Below, piece after piece: positions 43,503 to 53,045 of a stretch of 64,000 nucleotides of DNA. The notes under the pieces were generated by a model, which was not told the origin of the DNA, did no database searches, and worked only from the letters and a program-made list of their open reading frames with translations. A program made the translations under genes and the position numbers. The first letter of the stretch is position 1, and each line of letters begins with the position of its first letter. The DNA comes from Pseudomonas sp. B20(2017) (lineage in GTDB: Bacteria > Pseudomonadota > Gammaproteobacteria > Pseudomonadales > Pseudomonadaceae): contig NZ_NEJP01000010.1 of the NCBI RefSeq assembly GCF_002113125.1, positions 124,001-188,000 of the forward strand. The letters run 5' to 3'.

Positions 43503-43635
43503 GTCAGATCCGATCCAGGCGGCTTGGGCTTTGTGGGCCGTACAGTAACAGCTTGTATGGACAGGAAAAAGACAGGGGCTTAATGCGCGGTTAATTGTGG
43601 GAGCCGCCTGTGTCGGAGGCAAAAAATGACAGGCG

Positions 43636-43666
43636 AAAAAAAGCCCCTGAAATTCAGGGGCTCTTT
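43636..43666 (-). terminator. rho-independent terminator of mltD
   Basis: On the minus strand GCCCCTGAA and TTCAGGGGC form the stem (43643-43661), followed by seven Ts (complement of 43636-43642). It begins within a few bases of the mltD stop codon. Confidence 0.88.
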
Positions 43667-43667
43667 G

Positions 43668-45143
43668 TCAGTGCGGCTGGTAGACCGTGAGCATCTGCCC
43701 AGGCTTGAGCGCCTTGCCGGCGCCCGGATTCCAGCGCTTGAGGTGTTGCATCTCGACGTTGAAGCGCTTGGCCACCACGTACAGGGTATCGCCGCGCTTG
43801 ACCTTGTACTGGGTCTGCTTGCCGTCGTCGTTGTCTTTGGTCTTGCTGCTGGTCTTGCTGTTGGCAGCGATGACCGTATTGATGCGCCCGCCACTCTTGC
43901 GTACCGGCGTGCGTTTGGTGGTGTCCTGCATGACCAGGGTCTGGCCGACCTTGAGGTTCTTGCCGGTCAGCTTGTTCCAGCGTTGCAGGTCCTTGATCTC
44001 GACCTTGTTGGCCTTGGCGATGGAGCCAAGGTTGTCGCCACGCTTGACCCGATAGGCGCGCTTGGCCTGGGCGATTTCGCTAGGATCGGCACCTTCGAAC
44101 ACCGGTTTCAGCGAACGCGGGCTGATCAGCTCTTCAGGGCGCATGGTTTGCAGGCTGGCGGTCAGCAGTTGCGCCTTCGAGGTCGGCACCAGCAGGTGCT
44201 GCGGGCCGTCAATGGTGGTGCGCTGCTTGAACGCCGGGTTGAGCTGGAACAGCTCGTCTTCGTCGATGTTGGCCACCGCCGCGACCTTGGAGAGGTCCAT
44301 GCGCTGGTTGATTTCGACGACCTGGAAATACGGTTCGTTGGCGATCGGGTTGAGGTTCACGCCATAGGCTTCCGGCGTCAGCACCACTTGCGACAAGGCC
44401 AGCAGTTTCGGCACGTAAGCCTGGGTTTCCGCCGGCAGCGGCAGATTCCAGTAGTCGGTCGGCAGGCCGAGCTTTTCGTTGCGCTCGATGGCTCGGCTCA
44501 CTGTACCTTCACCGGCGTTGTACGCGGCCAGTGCCAGCAGCCAGTCACCGTTGAACATGTCGTGCAGGCGGGTCAGGTAGTCCATCGCTGCAGTGGTCGA
44601 AGCCGTAATGTCGCGACGGCCATCGTAGAAACGTGTCTGACGCAGGTTGAAGTAACGCCCGGTGGAGGGGATGAACTGCCAGAGGCCCACTGCATCGGCC
44701 CGAGAATAGGCCATCGGGTTGTAGGCGCTTTCGATGACCGGCAGCAGCGCCAGTTCCAGCGGCATGTTGCGTTCTTCGAGGCGCTCGACGATGTAATGAA
44801 TATAGAGGCTGCCGCGTTCGCCGGCGTTCTCGAGGAAAGAAGGGTTACTGGCGAACCAAAGGCGCTGCTGCTCGATGCGCGGGTTCACGCCCAGGCCTTC
44901 CTGCAGCTGGAAACCGCTGCGCATGCGCTCCCAGATGTCCTGAGGCACCTGCGGGCTGGGCTTTTCCGACAACCAGATGGGCTTCTGCTTGGCTCGCGCA
45001 GCAATGTTCGGCGTATGTGTCGCTTCAGTCTGCGGAGCATGGCTGGAACAGCCCGCCAGTGTGGCGGACACAGCCACCGCGATGGCTTGCGCCAGGCGGG
45101 TCAATGCATCTGAATTGACGGACTTACGTATGGATGACGACAT
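43668..45143 (-). CDS. mltD: membrane-bound lytic murein transglycosylase D
   Basis: A 491-residue outer-membrane lipoprotein. The signal ends SATLAGC, giving lipidated Cys at about residue 31. The SLT domain (about 120-270) has the catalytic glutamate in LLPVIESAYNPMAYS, and AVGLWQFIPSTGRYF and ALAAYNAGEGTVSRAI are the family motifs. Two LysM repeats close the protein (YRVKRGDNLGSIAKANKVEI and YKVKRGDTLYVVAKRFNVEM), binding peptidoglycan. It cleaves glycan strands with 1,6-anhydro formation. MltD of E. coli has the same layout. The position between the Npp operon and gloB matches P. aeruginosa PA1812. Confidence 0.95.
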   Translation of the reverse strand: MSSSIRKSVNSDALTRLAQAIAVAVSATLAGCSSHAPQTEATHTPNIAARAKQKPIWLSEKPSPQVPQDIWERMRSGFQLQEGLGVNPRIEQQRLWFASNPSFLENAGERGSLYIHYIVERLEERNMPLELALLPVIESAYNPMAYSRADAVGLWQFIPSTGRYFNLRQTRFYDGRRDITASTTAAMDYLTRLHDMFNGDWLLALAAYNAGEGTVSRAIERNEKLGLPTDYWNLPLPAETQAYVPKLLALSQVVLTPEAYGVNLNPIANEPYFQVVEINQRMDLSKVAAVANIDEDELFQLNPAFKQRTTIDGPQHLLVPTSKAQLLTASLQTMRPEELISPRSLKPVFEGADPSEIAQAKRAYRVKRGDNLGSIAKANKVEIKDLQRWNKLTGKNLKVGQTLVMQDTTKRTPVRKSGGRINTVIAANSKTSSKTKDNDDGKQTQYKVKRGDTLYVVAKRFNVEMQHLKRWNPGAGKALKPGQMLTVYQPH

Positions 45144-45242
45144 TGGCTGGAAGTAAGTTCCGGGCAAAAATGTCGGGCGATTCTAGAAAGCGCACCCCCT
45201 GCGGTCAACCATTCAGAATTTTTGTACCAAGCAGTGAGCCAC

Positions 45243-46010
45243 TTAGAACGTATCTTTCCATGCCCGCAGAGCCGCAAAAACCTCACTTGGCGCCCGGTTT
45301 TGAGGGCCGTTCCGTTCGTCCACTTTTTGTGTAACTAATATTTCACTGGTGCGCAGAAAGGGGTTTGTGAGCTTTTCCAGTGCAAGGGTCGAGGGCAGGG
45401 TCATGACGCCGTTCGCACGTTGCTGGGTGACTTTTTCCAGACGGGCGGCGATGTCCCGGTTGCCCGGCTCGACGGCGGCGGCAAATTTCAGGTTGCTCAG
45501 GGTGTATTCGTGGGTGCAGTAGACCAGCGTGTCTTCCGGCAACGCTGCCAGACGGCTCAGTGACTGGTGCATCTGTTGCGGCGTGCCTTCAAAGAGACGG
45601 CCGCAACCGGCGGCGAACAGGGTGTCGCCACAGAACAGCAGGCCGTGATGGTAGTAGGCGATATGTCCCAGGGTGTGGCCGGGCACGGCATAGACGTCGA
45701 AGTCCCAGCCGAGCACGCGCACCGTGTCGTTATCCTTTAGGGCCACGTCCCGCCCCGGAATGCTTTCGCTGGCCGGCCCGTAGACCGTGGCGCCGGTGGC
45801 CTTTTTCAGCGTTTCGACGCCGCCGACATGGTCGTGGTGATGGTGAGTGATAAGAATGTCGCCGAGCACCCAGCCCGGATGCGCGTCGAGCCACGCCTGC
45901 ACGGGGGCGGCATCCCCCGGATCGACCACTGCGCAACGCTGGGTGGCATGATCCTGTAACAACCAGATGTAGTTGTCGGTGAAGGCGGGCAGGGCACTGA
46001 TCTGTATCAT
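45243..46010 (-). CDS. gloB: hydroxyacylglutathione hydrolase (glyoxalase II)
   Basis: A 255-residue metallo-beta-lactamase-fold thioesterase. The metal motif THHHHDH is at residues 55-61 (His56, His58, Asp60 and His61 as ligands). [11 protein letters not shown] and [18 protein letters not shown] give the other ligands. The C-terminal glutathione-binding part ends [25 protein letters not shown]. It splits S-lactoylglutathione to D-lactate and glutathione, completing methylglyoxal detoxification. It is divergent from the methyltransferase gene with 65 bases between starts. Confidence 0.95.
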   Translation of the reverse strand: MIQISALPAFTDNYIWLLQDHATQRCAVVDPGDAAPVQAWLDAHPGWVLGDILITHHHHDHVGGVETLKKATGATVYGPASESIPGRDVALKDNDTVRVLGWDFDVYAVPGHTLGHIAYYHHGLLFCGDTLFAAGCGRLFEGTPQQMHQSLSRLAALPEDTLVYCTHEYTLSNLKFAAAVEPGNRDIAARLEKVTQQRANGVMTLPSTLALEKLTNPFLRTSEILVTQKVDERNGPQNRAPSEVFAALRAWKDTF

Positions 46011-46075
46011 CGTCGAATTCGCCAAGCGGGTAACATTGGCGCATCTTAGAGGTTCCTGGCGTGTTGGAGAATGCA

Positions 46076-46834
46076 ATGATCGATAAAGCGTTCGCTCAGG
46101 CCGATCCTGACTGGCTCGCGCTGATCGGTGCAGCCCGTGAATGGCTGTCCGGCCCCCTCGGGCAATTTCTGCTGGATGAAGAACGGCACATGCTCGAAGA
46201 CGAGTTGGGCCGGTTCTTCGGCGGCTATCTGGTGCATTACGGCCCGTCCGCCGAAACACCGCCGTCGGCGCCGCAAGTGCAGCGCAATGTGCGGCTGGGC
46301 GCGCCGTTGCCGGGCGTGGAGATCGTCTGCGAAGAACAGGCCTGGCCATTGAGCGAGCACGCCGCCGACGTGGTGGTGTTGCAGCATGGTCTGGATTTCT
46401 GTCTGTCGCCCCACGGACTTTTGCGCGAAGCGGCCAGCAGCGTGCGCCCCGGTGGGCATCTGCTGATTGTCGGCATCAACCCCTGGAGCACTTGGGGACT
46501 GCGCCATGTGTTCGCCCATGATGCCTTGCGCAAGGCGCGCTGCATCTCGCCGTCACGTGTGGCGGACTGGCTCAATCTGCTGGGCTTCGCGCTGGAGAAA
46601 CGCCGCTTCGGATGCTATCGTCCGCCGCTCGCGTCACCCAAGTGGCAGGCCCGTCTGGCCGGCTGGGAACGCAAGGCCGGCGACTGGCAACTGTCGGGCG
46701 GCGGCTTCTATTTACTGGTCGCGCGCAAGATCGTGGTCGGCCTGCGTCCGGTGCGTCAGGAACGCCGCGAGCCGATGGGCAAGCTGATTCCGCTGCCGAT
46801 GGCCAAGGTCAACCGCCGGCGCATCGAACCGTAA
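46076..46834 (+). CDS. class I SAM-dependent methyltransferase (PA1814-like)
   Basis: A 252-residue protein. A degenerate methyltransferase core is visible ([35 protein letters not shown], then [25 protein letters not shown]). The glycine-rich motif I is not evident, so SAM binding may be weak or absent. The C-terminus is strongly basic ([14 protein letters not shown]). GGAG seven bases upstream supports ATG 46076 over earlier GTG/TTG codons. It is conserved between gloB and rnhA across pseudomonads. Function unknown. Confidence 0.85.
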   Translation: MIDKAFAQADPDWLALIGAAREWLSGPLGQFLLDEERHMLEDELGRFFGGYLVHYGPSAETPPSAPQVQRNVRLGAPLPGVEIVCEEQAWPLSEHAADVVVLQHGLDFCLSPHGLLREAASSVRPGGHLLIVGINPWSTWGLRHVFAHDALRKARCISPSRVADWLNLLGFALEKRRFGCYRPPLASPKWQARLAGWERKAGDWQLSGGGFYLLVARKIVVGLRPVRQERREPMGKLIPLPMAKVNRRRIEP

Positions 46835-46926
46835 ACCTTCTTTTATTGATGGCCGGGTTAATCCCCGGCCTCGGCCATTGTCGATCCGTGATCGGCGAGG
46901 CCATGCATTTTTCTGGATAGACTGGC

Positions 46927-47388
<462 letters not shown>

Positions 47389-47694
47389 TCAAAGCATCAA
47401 AATGGCCTTGGCCAGTTGCAGGTCGGTATAGGGCTGACCTGGCAGCAGGCTGCGAATTCGCGTCAGTGCCGCTTCCATCTGTGCGCCGCGAATGTCCCCG
47501 TCGCTGGCAACGAACGCCGCCGCGTCATCCTTGGCCGCCAACACGATCTTGTCGTCCTTGAACGAACCGCTGGTGCCTTTGCTGGAGCTGAGCGTAAGGC
47601 TCATGGTGATGTCGGTGCTAATGACAAAACTGGTGGCGTGCGCTTCGGCCGCCAGCAGGCAGCCGCCGAGCATTAAAACGTATGTAGTCTTCAT
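47389..47694 (-). CDS. DUF2388 small exported protein
   Basis: A 101-residue secreted protein with signal peptide MKTTYVLMLGGCLLAAEAHA. The DUF2388 core follows (TSFVISTDITMSLTLSSSKGTSGSFKDDKIVLAAKDDAAAFVASDGDIRGAQMEAAL) and ends with a short hydrophobic tail. Pseudomonads carry several such genes, often induced under stress or stationary phase, but no activity is established. It sits between rnhA and dnaQ on the opposite strand, an insertion relative to the P. aeruginosa order as I remember it. Confidence 0.82.
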   Translation of the reverse strand: MKTTYVLMLGGCLLAAEAHATSFVISTDITMSLTLSSSKGTSGSFKDDKIVLAAKDDAAAFVASDGDIRGAQMEAALTRIRSLLPGQPYTDLQLAKAILML

Positions 47695-47881
47695 GACGCT
47701 CTCAATCCGCAGGAAACAAGGCGCGCACGCTAACAAGCCGGTTTGCCGCCGACTTTATGAACATTGCTAATGATTGTTAAAAACTGCATGAGCGCCGGTC
47801 ACCTGACGGCGCGCGACGCGTACCGCGAGCGTGTTAACATCGCCGCTTTTGCACGATTGCCCCGTTGAGAGCTGAACACTG

Positions 47882-48640
47882 ATGGCCACCAGATCCGTTG
47901 TACTCGATACCGAAACCACCGGCATGCCGGTGACCGACGGCCACCGGATTATCGAAATCGGTTGTGTCGAGCTGATCGGTCGACGCCTGACGGGTCGGCA
48001 CTTTCACGTTTACCTGCAACCGGATCGCGAGAGTGACGAAGGCGCGATTGCCGTTCACGGCATCACCAACGAATTCCTGGTCGGCAAGCCGCGCTTCGCC
48101 GAAGTGGCCGACGAATTTTTCGAGTTCATCAACGGCGCGCAGCTGATCATCCATAACGCGGCGTTCGACGTTGGCTTCATCAACAATGAATTCGCGCTGA
48201 TGGGCCAGCAGGATCGCGCGGACATCACGCAGCACTGCACGATCCTCGACACCCTGATGATGGCCAGGGAACGTCACCCGGGTCAGCGCAACAGCCTCGA
48301 TGCCTTGTGCAAACGCTACGGCGTCGACAACTCCGGCCGTGAGCTGCACGGTGCGTTGCTCGACTCGGAGATTCTCGCCGACGTCTACCTGACCATGACC
48401 GGTGGCCAGACCAGCCTGTCGCTGGCCGGCAACGCCTCCGATGGCAATGGCACGGGCGAGGGCGCGGACAACTCCGCCACCGAAATCCGTCGTCTGCCGG
48501 CGGATCGCAAACCGGGGCGAATCATTCGCGCCACCGAAGCCGAACTGGCCGAACACCAGGCGCGCCTGGAAATCATCGCCAAGTCGGCCGGCGCCCCGGC
48601 GCTGTGGACTCAGTTGCTGGAAGCCGAAGCTCAGGCGTAA
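47882..48640 (+). CDS. dnaQ: DNA polymerase III epsilon subunit (3'-5' proofreading exonuclease)
   Basis: A 252-residue DEDDh exonuclease. Asp9 and Glu11 (VVLDTETTGMP), Asp96 (IIHNAAFDVGF), His156 and Asp161 (ELHGALLDSEILADVYL) form the catalytic set. The C-terminal tail (EIRRLPADRKPGRIIRATEAELAEHQARLE) binds the alpha polymerase subunit. It proofreads replicative synthesis. The position beside rnhA, on the same strand here, is conserved in gammaproteobacteria. The hairpin at 48656 ends the transcript. Confidence 0.97.
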   Translation: MATRSVVLDTETTGMPVTDGHRIIEIGCVELIGRRLTGRHFHVYLQPDRESDEGAIAVHGITNEFLVGKPRFAEVADEFFEFINGAQLIIHNAAFDVGFINNEFALMGQQDRADITQHCTILDTLMMARERHPGQRNSLDALCKRYGVDNSGRELHGALLDSEILADVYLTMTGGQTSLSLAGNASDGNGTGEGADNSATEIRRLPADRKPGRIIRATEAELAEHQARLEIIAKSAGAPALWTQLLEAEAQA

Positions 48641-48655
48641 GGCAAAAAGGATCGC

Positions 48656-48695
48656 CCGGACACCAAAGTCGTGTCCGGACGGTTCTTTGTTTTTG
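48656..48695 (+). terminator. terminator-like hairpin after dnaQ
   Basis: CCGGACAC (48656-48663) is perfectly mirrored by GTGTCCGG (48671-48678) and is followed by TTCTTTGTTTTT. The U-tract begins about five bases after the stem, so termination may be partial. Confidence 0.65.
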
Positions 48696-48794
48696 GCAGT
48701 ACTGACAACTGGCCACCCTCGCCACATCCGCTCCGACCCTCTACCCTGAGGACATTGGCAGATCACTCTCCGCCGCCTCAGGACACTGAGCCCC

Positions 48795-51050
48795 ATGTAC
48801 AAAGATCTGAAGTTCCCGGTGTTGATCGTCCACCGCGACATCAAGGCCGACACGGTTGCCGGCGAACGCATTCGCGGCATTGCCCGTGAACTTGAGCAGG
48901 AAGGTTTCAGCATCGTTTCGGCCACGGACTACACCGAGGGCCGGCTGGTGGCGTCGACCCACCATGGTCTGGCGTGCATGTTGATTGCCGCCGAAGACGC
49001 GAGCACCAATTCCCATTTGTTGCAGAACATGGCCGAACTGATCGGTCTGGCCCGGGTGCGGGCGCCGGATCTGCCGATCTTCGCCCTCGGTGAGCAAGTC
49101 ACCCTGGAAAATGCCCCGGCCGATGCCATGGCCGAGCTCAACCAGTTGCGTGGCATTCTCTACCTGTTCGAAGACACGGTGCCGTTTCTCGCCCGGCAAG
49201 TGGCGCGGGCGGCGCGCAAATATCTGGACGGCCTGTTGCCACCGTTCTTCAAAGCGCTGGTGCAACACACCGCTGATTCCAACTATTCCTGGCACACTCC
49301 CGGCCACGGCGGCGGGGTGGCTTATCACAAGAGTCCGGTGGGGCAGGCGTTTCACCAGTTCTTCGGGGAAAACACCCTGCGCTCGGATCTGTCGGTCTCG
49401 GTGCCGGAGCTGGGTTCCTTGCTCGACCACACCGGGCCGCTGGCTGAGGCGGAAGCGCGAGCCGCGCGCAATTTCGGCGCCGATCACACCTTTTTCGTGA
49501 TCAATGGCACGTCTACCGCCAACAAGATCGTCTGGCACTCTATGGTCGGCCGCGATGATCTGGTGCTGGTGGATCGCAACTGCCACAAGTCGGTGTTGCA
49601 CGCGATCATCATGACCGGCGCGATTCCGCTGTACCTGTGCCCGGAACGCAATGAGCTGGGGATCATCGGCCCGATTCCGCTCAGTGAATTCAGCCGCGAA
49701 TCGATCCAGGCCAAGATCGATGCCAGCCCGCTGACCAAGGGCCGCGAGCCGAAAGTCAAACTGGCGGTGATCACCAACTCTACCTACGACGGCCTCTGCT
49801 ATAACGCCGAGCTGATCAAGCAGAGTCTGGGCAATAGCGTCGAAGTCCTGCATTTCGACGAAGCCTGGTATGCCTACGCGGCGTTTCACGAATTCTTTGC
49901 CGGCCGTTACGGCATGGCCACCTCGCGTAGCGAGGACAGTCCGCTGGTGTTCACCACCCATTCCACCCACAAATTGCTGGCGGCGTTCAGCCAGGCCTCG
50001 ATGATTCATGTGCAGGACGGTGGGGCACGGCAGCTGGATCGAGACCGATTCAACGAAGCGTTCATGATGCACATCTCGACCTCGCCGCAGTACAGCATCA
50101 TCGCGTCGCTGGACGTGGCGTCGGCGATGATGGAAGGGCCGGCTGGACGCTCGCTGCTGCAGGAAACCTTCGACGAAGCCCTGAGCTTTCGCCGGGCGCT
50201 GGCCAATCTGCGCCAGCACATCGCCGCTGATGACTGGTGGTTCTCGATCTGGCAGCCGCCGGGTGTCGAGGGCATCGACCGGGTGCAGACCGCAGACTGG
50301 CTACTGCAACCCGATGCGGACTGGCACGGTTTCGGCGAGGTCAGCGACGACTACGTACTGCTCGACCCGATCAAGGTCACCCTGGTCATGCCGGGGCTGA
50401 CCGCTGGCGGCGCTTTAAGCGACAAGGGAATCCCGGCGGCCGTGGTCAGCCGCTTCCTTTGGGAGCGCGGGCTGGTGGTGGAGAAAACCGGTCTGTATTC
50501 GTTTTTGGTGCTGTTCTCCATGGGCATCACCAAGGGCAAGTGGAGCACGCTGCTGACCGAACTGCTGGAGTTCAAGCGCAGCTACGACGCCAACGTCAGC
50601 CTCGACACCTGCCTGAAGTGTGTCGCCCAGGAAGATCCTGTGCGCTATCGCGGCATGGGCCTGCGCGATCTGTGCGATCAGCTCCACGCCTGCTACCGCA
50701 GCAACGCCACGGCCAAACACCTCAAGCGCATGTACACCGTGCTGCCGGAAATCGCCATGAAACCGGCTCACGCCTACGACCAACTCGTGCGTGGCGAAGT
50801 CGAGGCAGTGCCGATCGATGAGCTGGAAGGCCGGGTGGCGGCGGTGATGCTGGTGCCGTACCCGCCGGGTATTCCGCTGATCATGCCCGGCGAACGGTTT
50901 ACCGAATCCACGCGCTCAATCATCGAATACCTCAGGTTTGCCCGCACGTTCGACGCAACGTTTCCGGGGTTCGTGGTCGATGTGCACGGTCTGCAACACG
51001 AAGATGAGGGCAATGGGCGGCAATACACCGTCGATTGCGTCAAGGAATGA
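48795..51050 (+). CDS. ldcA: lysine decarboxylase (Orn/Lys/Arg decarboxylase family)
   Basis: A 751-residue fold-type I PLP enzyme, the same length as P. aeruginosa LdcA (PA1818). The N-terminal receiver-like wing domain covers about 1-130. WHTPGHGGGVAYHKSPVG binds the cofactor phosphate, FDEAWYA holds the pyridine-nitrogen aspartate (about residue 355) and HSTHKLLAAFSQ carries the Schiff-base Lys393. It decarboxylates lysine to cadaverine in pseudomonad lysine catabolism. The ldcP permease that follows in P. aeruginosa is missing; a GNAT gene takes its place. Arginine or ornithine specificity is not excluded by sequence. Confidence 0.9.
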   Translation: MYKDLKFPVLIVHRDIKADTVAGERIRGIARELEQEGFSIVSATDYTEGRLVASTHHGLACMLIAAEDASTNSHLLQNMAELIGLARVRAPDLPIFALGEQVTLENAPADAMAELNQLRGILYLFEDTVPFLARQVARAARKYLDGLLPPFFKALVQHTADSNYSWHTPGHGGGVAYHKSPVGQAFHQFFGENTLRSDLSVSVPELGSLLDHTGPLAEAEARAARNFGADHTFFVINGTSTANKIVWHSMVGRDDLVLVDRNCHKSVLHAIIMTGAIPLYLCPERNELGIIGPIPLSEFSRESIQAKIDASPLTKGREPKVKLAVITNSTYDGLCYNAELIKQSLGNSVEVLHFDEAWYAYAAFHEFFAGRYGMATSRSEDSPLVFTTHSTHKLLAAFSQASMIHVQDGGARQLDRDRFNEAFMMHISTSPQYSIIASLDVASAMMEGPAGRSLLQETFDEALSFRRALANLRQHIAADDWWFSIWQPPGVEGIDRVQTADWLLQPDADWHGFGEVSDDYVLLDPIKVTLVMPGLTAGGALSDKGIPAAVVSRFLWERGLVVEKTGLYSFLVLFSMGITKGKWSTLLTELLEFKRSYDANVSLDTCLKCVAQEDPVRYRGMGLRDLCDQLHACYRSNATAKHLKRMYTVLPEIAMKPAHAYDQLVRGEVEAVPIDELEGRVAAVMLVPYPPGIPLIMPGERFTESTRSIIEYLRFARTFDATFPGFVVDVHGLQHEDEGNGRQYTVDCVKE

Positions 51051-51064
51051 GGGCTTTTCCGAGT

Positions 51065-51679
51065 ATGCAACCGGTCATGAATCCGAAATACCCAGGTCTG
51101 TCGGTGCGGGTTGCCGACGAGGGTTTTGCCGAATATATCTGGGGCAGCGATTTCAGCTTCGAGGTGGCTGCTTACGGCGCAGCCGAAATCGGCAAACCCG
51201 TGGCGCAGTGGGCGGTGACGCCCATCGTGCCCTATCGCAAGTGCTACGGCATTGATCCTGAAGAATTCAGCAGTTTTCGCGATGCCGCCGACAGCGCGAT
51301 CTTCATGGCGTATCTGGAGGACGAGCCGGTCGGTCATCTGGTGATCAGCACCAACTGGAACGGTTTCGCCCATATCGATGAACTGGCGGTACACGCCCCG
51401 GCGCGGCGCCACGGTGTGGCCAAGGCCTTGCTCGACGTGGCGCAGTTCTGGAGCCGCAAGAAAAAGCTGCCGGGAATCATGCTGGAAACCCAGAACAACA
51501 ACCTCGGCGCCTGTCGCCTGTATGAGCGTTGCGGTTATGTGATCGGCGGCATCGACCATCTACGGTATCGCGGCATCGATCCGAACACCGCCGAAGTGGC
51601 GTTGTTCTGGTATCGATTGTTCGATAACCCGCTGGAGCATCCGATCAGTTTGCCAGCATCGCCTCGGCTTGTTCCGTGA
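51065..51679 (+). CDS. GNAT-family N-acetyltransferase
   Basis: A 204-residue acetyltransferase. The acetyl-CoA site is AVHAPARRHGVAKALLDVAQFW, with the R-x-x-G-x-A pyrophosphate loop, and LETQNNNLGACRLYERCGYVIGG is the usual motif B. GHLVISTNWNGFAHIDEL supplies the preceding strands. The start is uncertain: ATG 51047 overlaps the ldcA stop but has no spaced ribosome site, and 51077 is also possible. It follows ldcA closely and may act on a lysine-pathway amine, but that is speculation. Its 3' end overlaps the convergent LysR gene by 35 bases. Confidence 0.85.
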   Translation: MQPVMNPKYPGLSVRVADEGFAEYIWGSDFSFEVAAYGAAEIGKPVAQWAVTPIVPYRKCYGIDPEEFSSFRDAADSAIFMAYLEDEPVGHLVISTNWNGFAHIDELAVHAPARRHGVAKALLDVAQFWSRKKKLPGIMLETQNNNLGACRLYERCGYVIGGIDHLRYRGIDPNTAEVALFWYRLFDNPLEHPISLPASPRLVP

Positions 51680-52538
51680 CGATCCCGAGCAGTGTCTGAA
51701 TCGCCGCTGACGGCGTGGCGTGTCTGAAAGTCAGGGCATAGAGGCTGATCGGTACCGCCGGCGACAGCGGGCAGACATCGAGACCACCCGCCCGTGCGCC
51801 AAGGGCGGTGAACGGGTCGACGATCGCCAGGCCTTCGCCGGCCTCGACCATGCTGCGCATCATCTGGTGGGTCTGCACCCGGGTCTGGATGGTCGGCGCC
51901 GGGCGCAGGGCCAGGAGCTTGTTTTCCAGGGCCGGGCTCAACGGGTCTTGGCCTTCGAGTCCGACCATGGCCTGGCCGGCCAGATCCTGCAGGGAAATGT
52001 ACTTCTGCTTCGGCTGCAGCCAGCCGTGGGGCGCAAGTAATTGCAACTTGCCCTGGGCCAAAGGCTGGCAATCAATGTCGGGGTGTTGCGGGTCGTGCAG
52101 GCTCAGGCCCAGATCGCTGTCGCGCAGCAGCAGGTGGCGGACGATGTCGCGAGTCGGTTCGCTGAGCAGGGTGCAGGGTACGTCGGGCAGGCGCCGACGC
52201 AGGGCAGCGAGACTTTGCGGCAGCAGTTGCTGGGCCAGCGGCGGGGTGCCGATGATCCGCAGGGGCGGGGCGAGGTATTGCTTGAGGCTGATGGCCAGCC
52301 GTTGTACCGGCTCCAGCGCTTCATAGATGTGGCCGATCTCGACTTGCAACGCCCGGGCCTCCGGGGTCGGCTGAAGCCGTCCGCGTACGCTGGCGAACAG
52401 CATGAAACCGAGCTGACTCTCGGCTTCGCGCAAACGCTCTTCGACCTCCGGCGCCGGTAGTTGCAGCCATTCGGCGGCGGTGCCCACGTGACCGGTCTGC
52501 AAAAGCGCCTGAATCACTTCGATATGACGTAAACGCAT
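51645..52538 (-). CDS. LysR-type regulator with divergent DNA-binding helix
   Basis: A 297-residue LysR-family protein. The start (MRLRHIEVIQALLQTGHVGTAAEWLQLPAPEVEERLREAESQLGFMLF) aligns with the family winged helix, but the usual SQPAVS recognition stretch is replaced by LPAPEVEERL, with acidic residues. The effector domain is standard (PPLRIIGTPPLAQQLLPQSLAAL, ALRPAPTIQTRVQTHQMMRSMVEAGEGLAIVDPF). It may recognise an atypical site. No divergent target gene lies close upstream. It converges on the GNAT gene with a 35-base overlap. Confidence 0.87.
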   Translation of the reverse strand: MRLRHIEVIQALLQTGHVGTAAEWLQLPAPEVEERLREAESQLGFMLFASVRGRLQPTPEARALQVEIGHIYEALEPVQRLAISLKQYLAPPLRIIGTPPLAQQLLPQSLAALRRRLPDVPCTLLSEPTRDIVRHLLLRDSDLGLSLHDPQHPDIDCQPLAQGKLQLLAPHGWLQPKQKYISLQDLAGQAMVGLEGQDPLSPALENKLLALRPAPTIQTRVQTHQMMRSMVEAGEGLAIVDPFTALGARAGGLDVCPLSPAVPISLYALTFRHATPSAAIQTLLGIVTEQAEAMLAN

Positions 52539-52623
52539 GCGTGAAGTCCATGTCCGGCCGTTGGGGTCAGTGGCTGAATCCTACCCCAACTCGGCACGGA
52601 TGACTTCTGCTCATAACGATCGG

Positions 52624-52860
52624 TTATGAAGCGACCGATGGCTCGGGTTCACGGATCAGGGTGATGCCCGACTGAACCAGCAAAAACTCGTTGTCGTCGA
52701 TCTTGTTGACGCGGTCGCCAATCGCCAGTTTGTAGGTGGTAACGGGCTCCGTGCCGGTGAAACCGTCTGCCGACGGGTTGGATTCCTGGAACTCATGCAC
52801 GGAATAAACGCGGCCTTCCGCATCTCTTGCATGGAACTGACCGACGAGTACTGCTGCCAT
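52624..52860 (-). CDS. small conserved hypothetical protein
   Basis: A 78-residue soluble protein with no signal or membrane segment. It reads like a small beta-rich domain (AAVLVGQFHARDAEGRVYSVHEFQES, TTYKLAIGDRVNKIDDNEFLLVQSGITLIRE). I recognise the type as conserved among fluorescens-group pseudomonads but know no function. It is divergent from the FMN reductase gene, with 185 bases between starts that contain two hairpins. Confidence 0.7.
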   Translation of the reverse strand: MAAVLVGQFHARDAEGRVYSVHEFQESNPSADGFTGTEPVTTYKLAIGDRVNKIDDNEFLLVQSGITLIREPEPSVAS

Positions 52861-52928
52861 CTGCTTAGAACCTCTGGAGATAAAACGCTTGATTTGCGGC
52901 TTGGTAGACCGTCATCGAGCTTGGTAAG

Positions 52929-52982
52929 TTTTCCTACAGGAAAAAAATATTCCAGACGGGGGAAATAACCTTCAACGTCTGG
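52929..52982. promoter_or_regulatory. two inverted repeats between the small protein and FMN reductase genes
   Basis: TTTTCCT-AC-AGGAAAA (52929-52944) is a perfect palindrome. ATTCCAGACG (52949-52958) pairs with CGTCTGG-T-GGAAT (52976-52988 with one bulge), presenting GGGGGA in the loop region. The first looks like an operator; the second could be an RNA hairpin in the leader of the plus-strand gene. Confidence 0.4.
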
Positions 52983-53045
52983 TGGAATCGTCGCCGGATC
53001 ATCTATAACTACTGGCTCCTCCCACGGACAGTCGAGAGTCTTCCA

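Noticed and set aside
39856-43583. Two 600-codon plus-strand frames opposite the peptide-binding protein genes
   Set aside because: The minus strand carries signal peptides and solute-binding-protein motifs throughout; the plus frames are Val/Gln/Arg/His-rich shadows.
46852-46870. GGCCGGG/CCCGGCC hairpin before rnhA as a terminator
   Set aside because: The stem is short, has no U-tract, and alternative TGGCCG/CGGCCA pairing is equally good, so I mention it only with rnhA.
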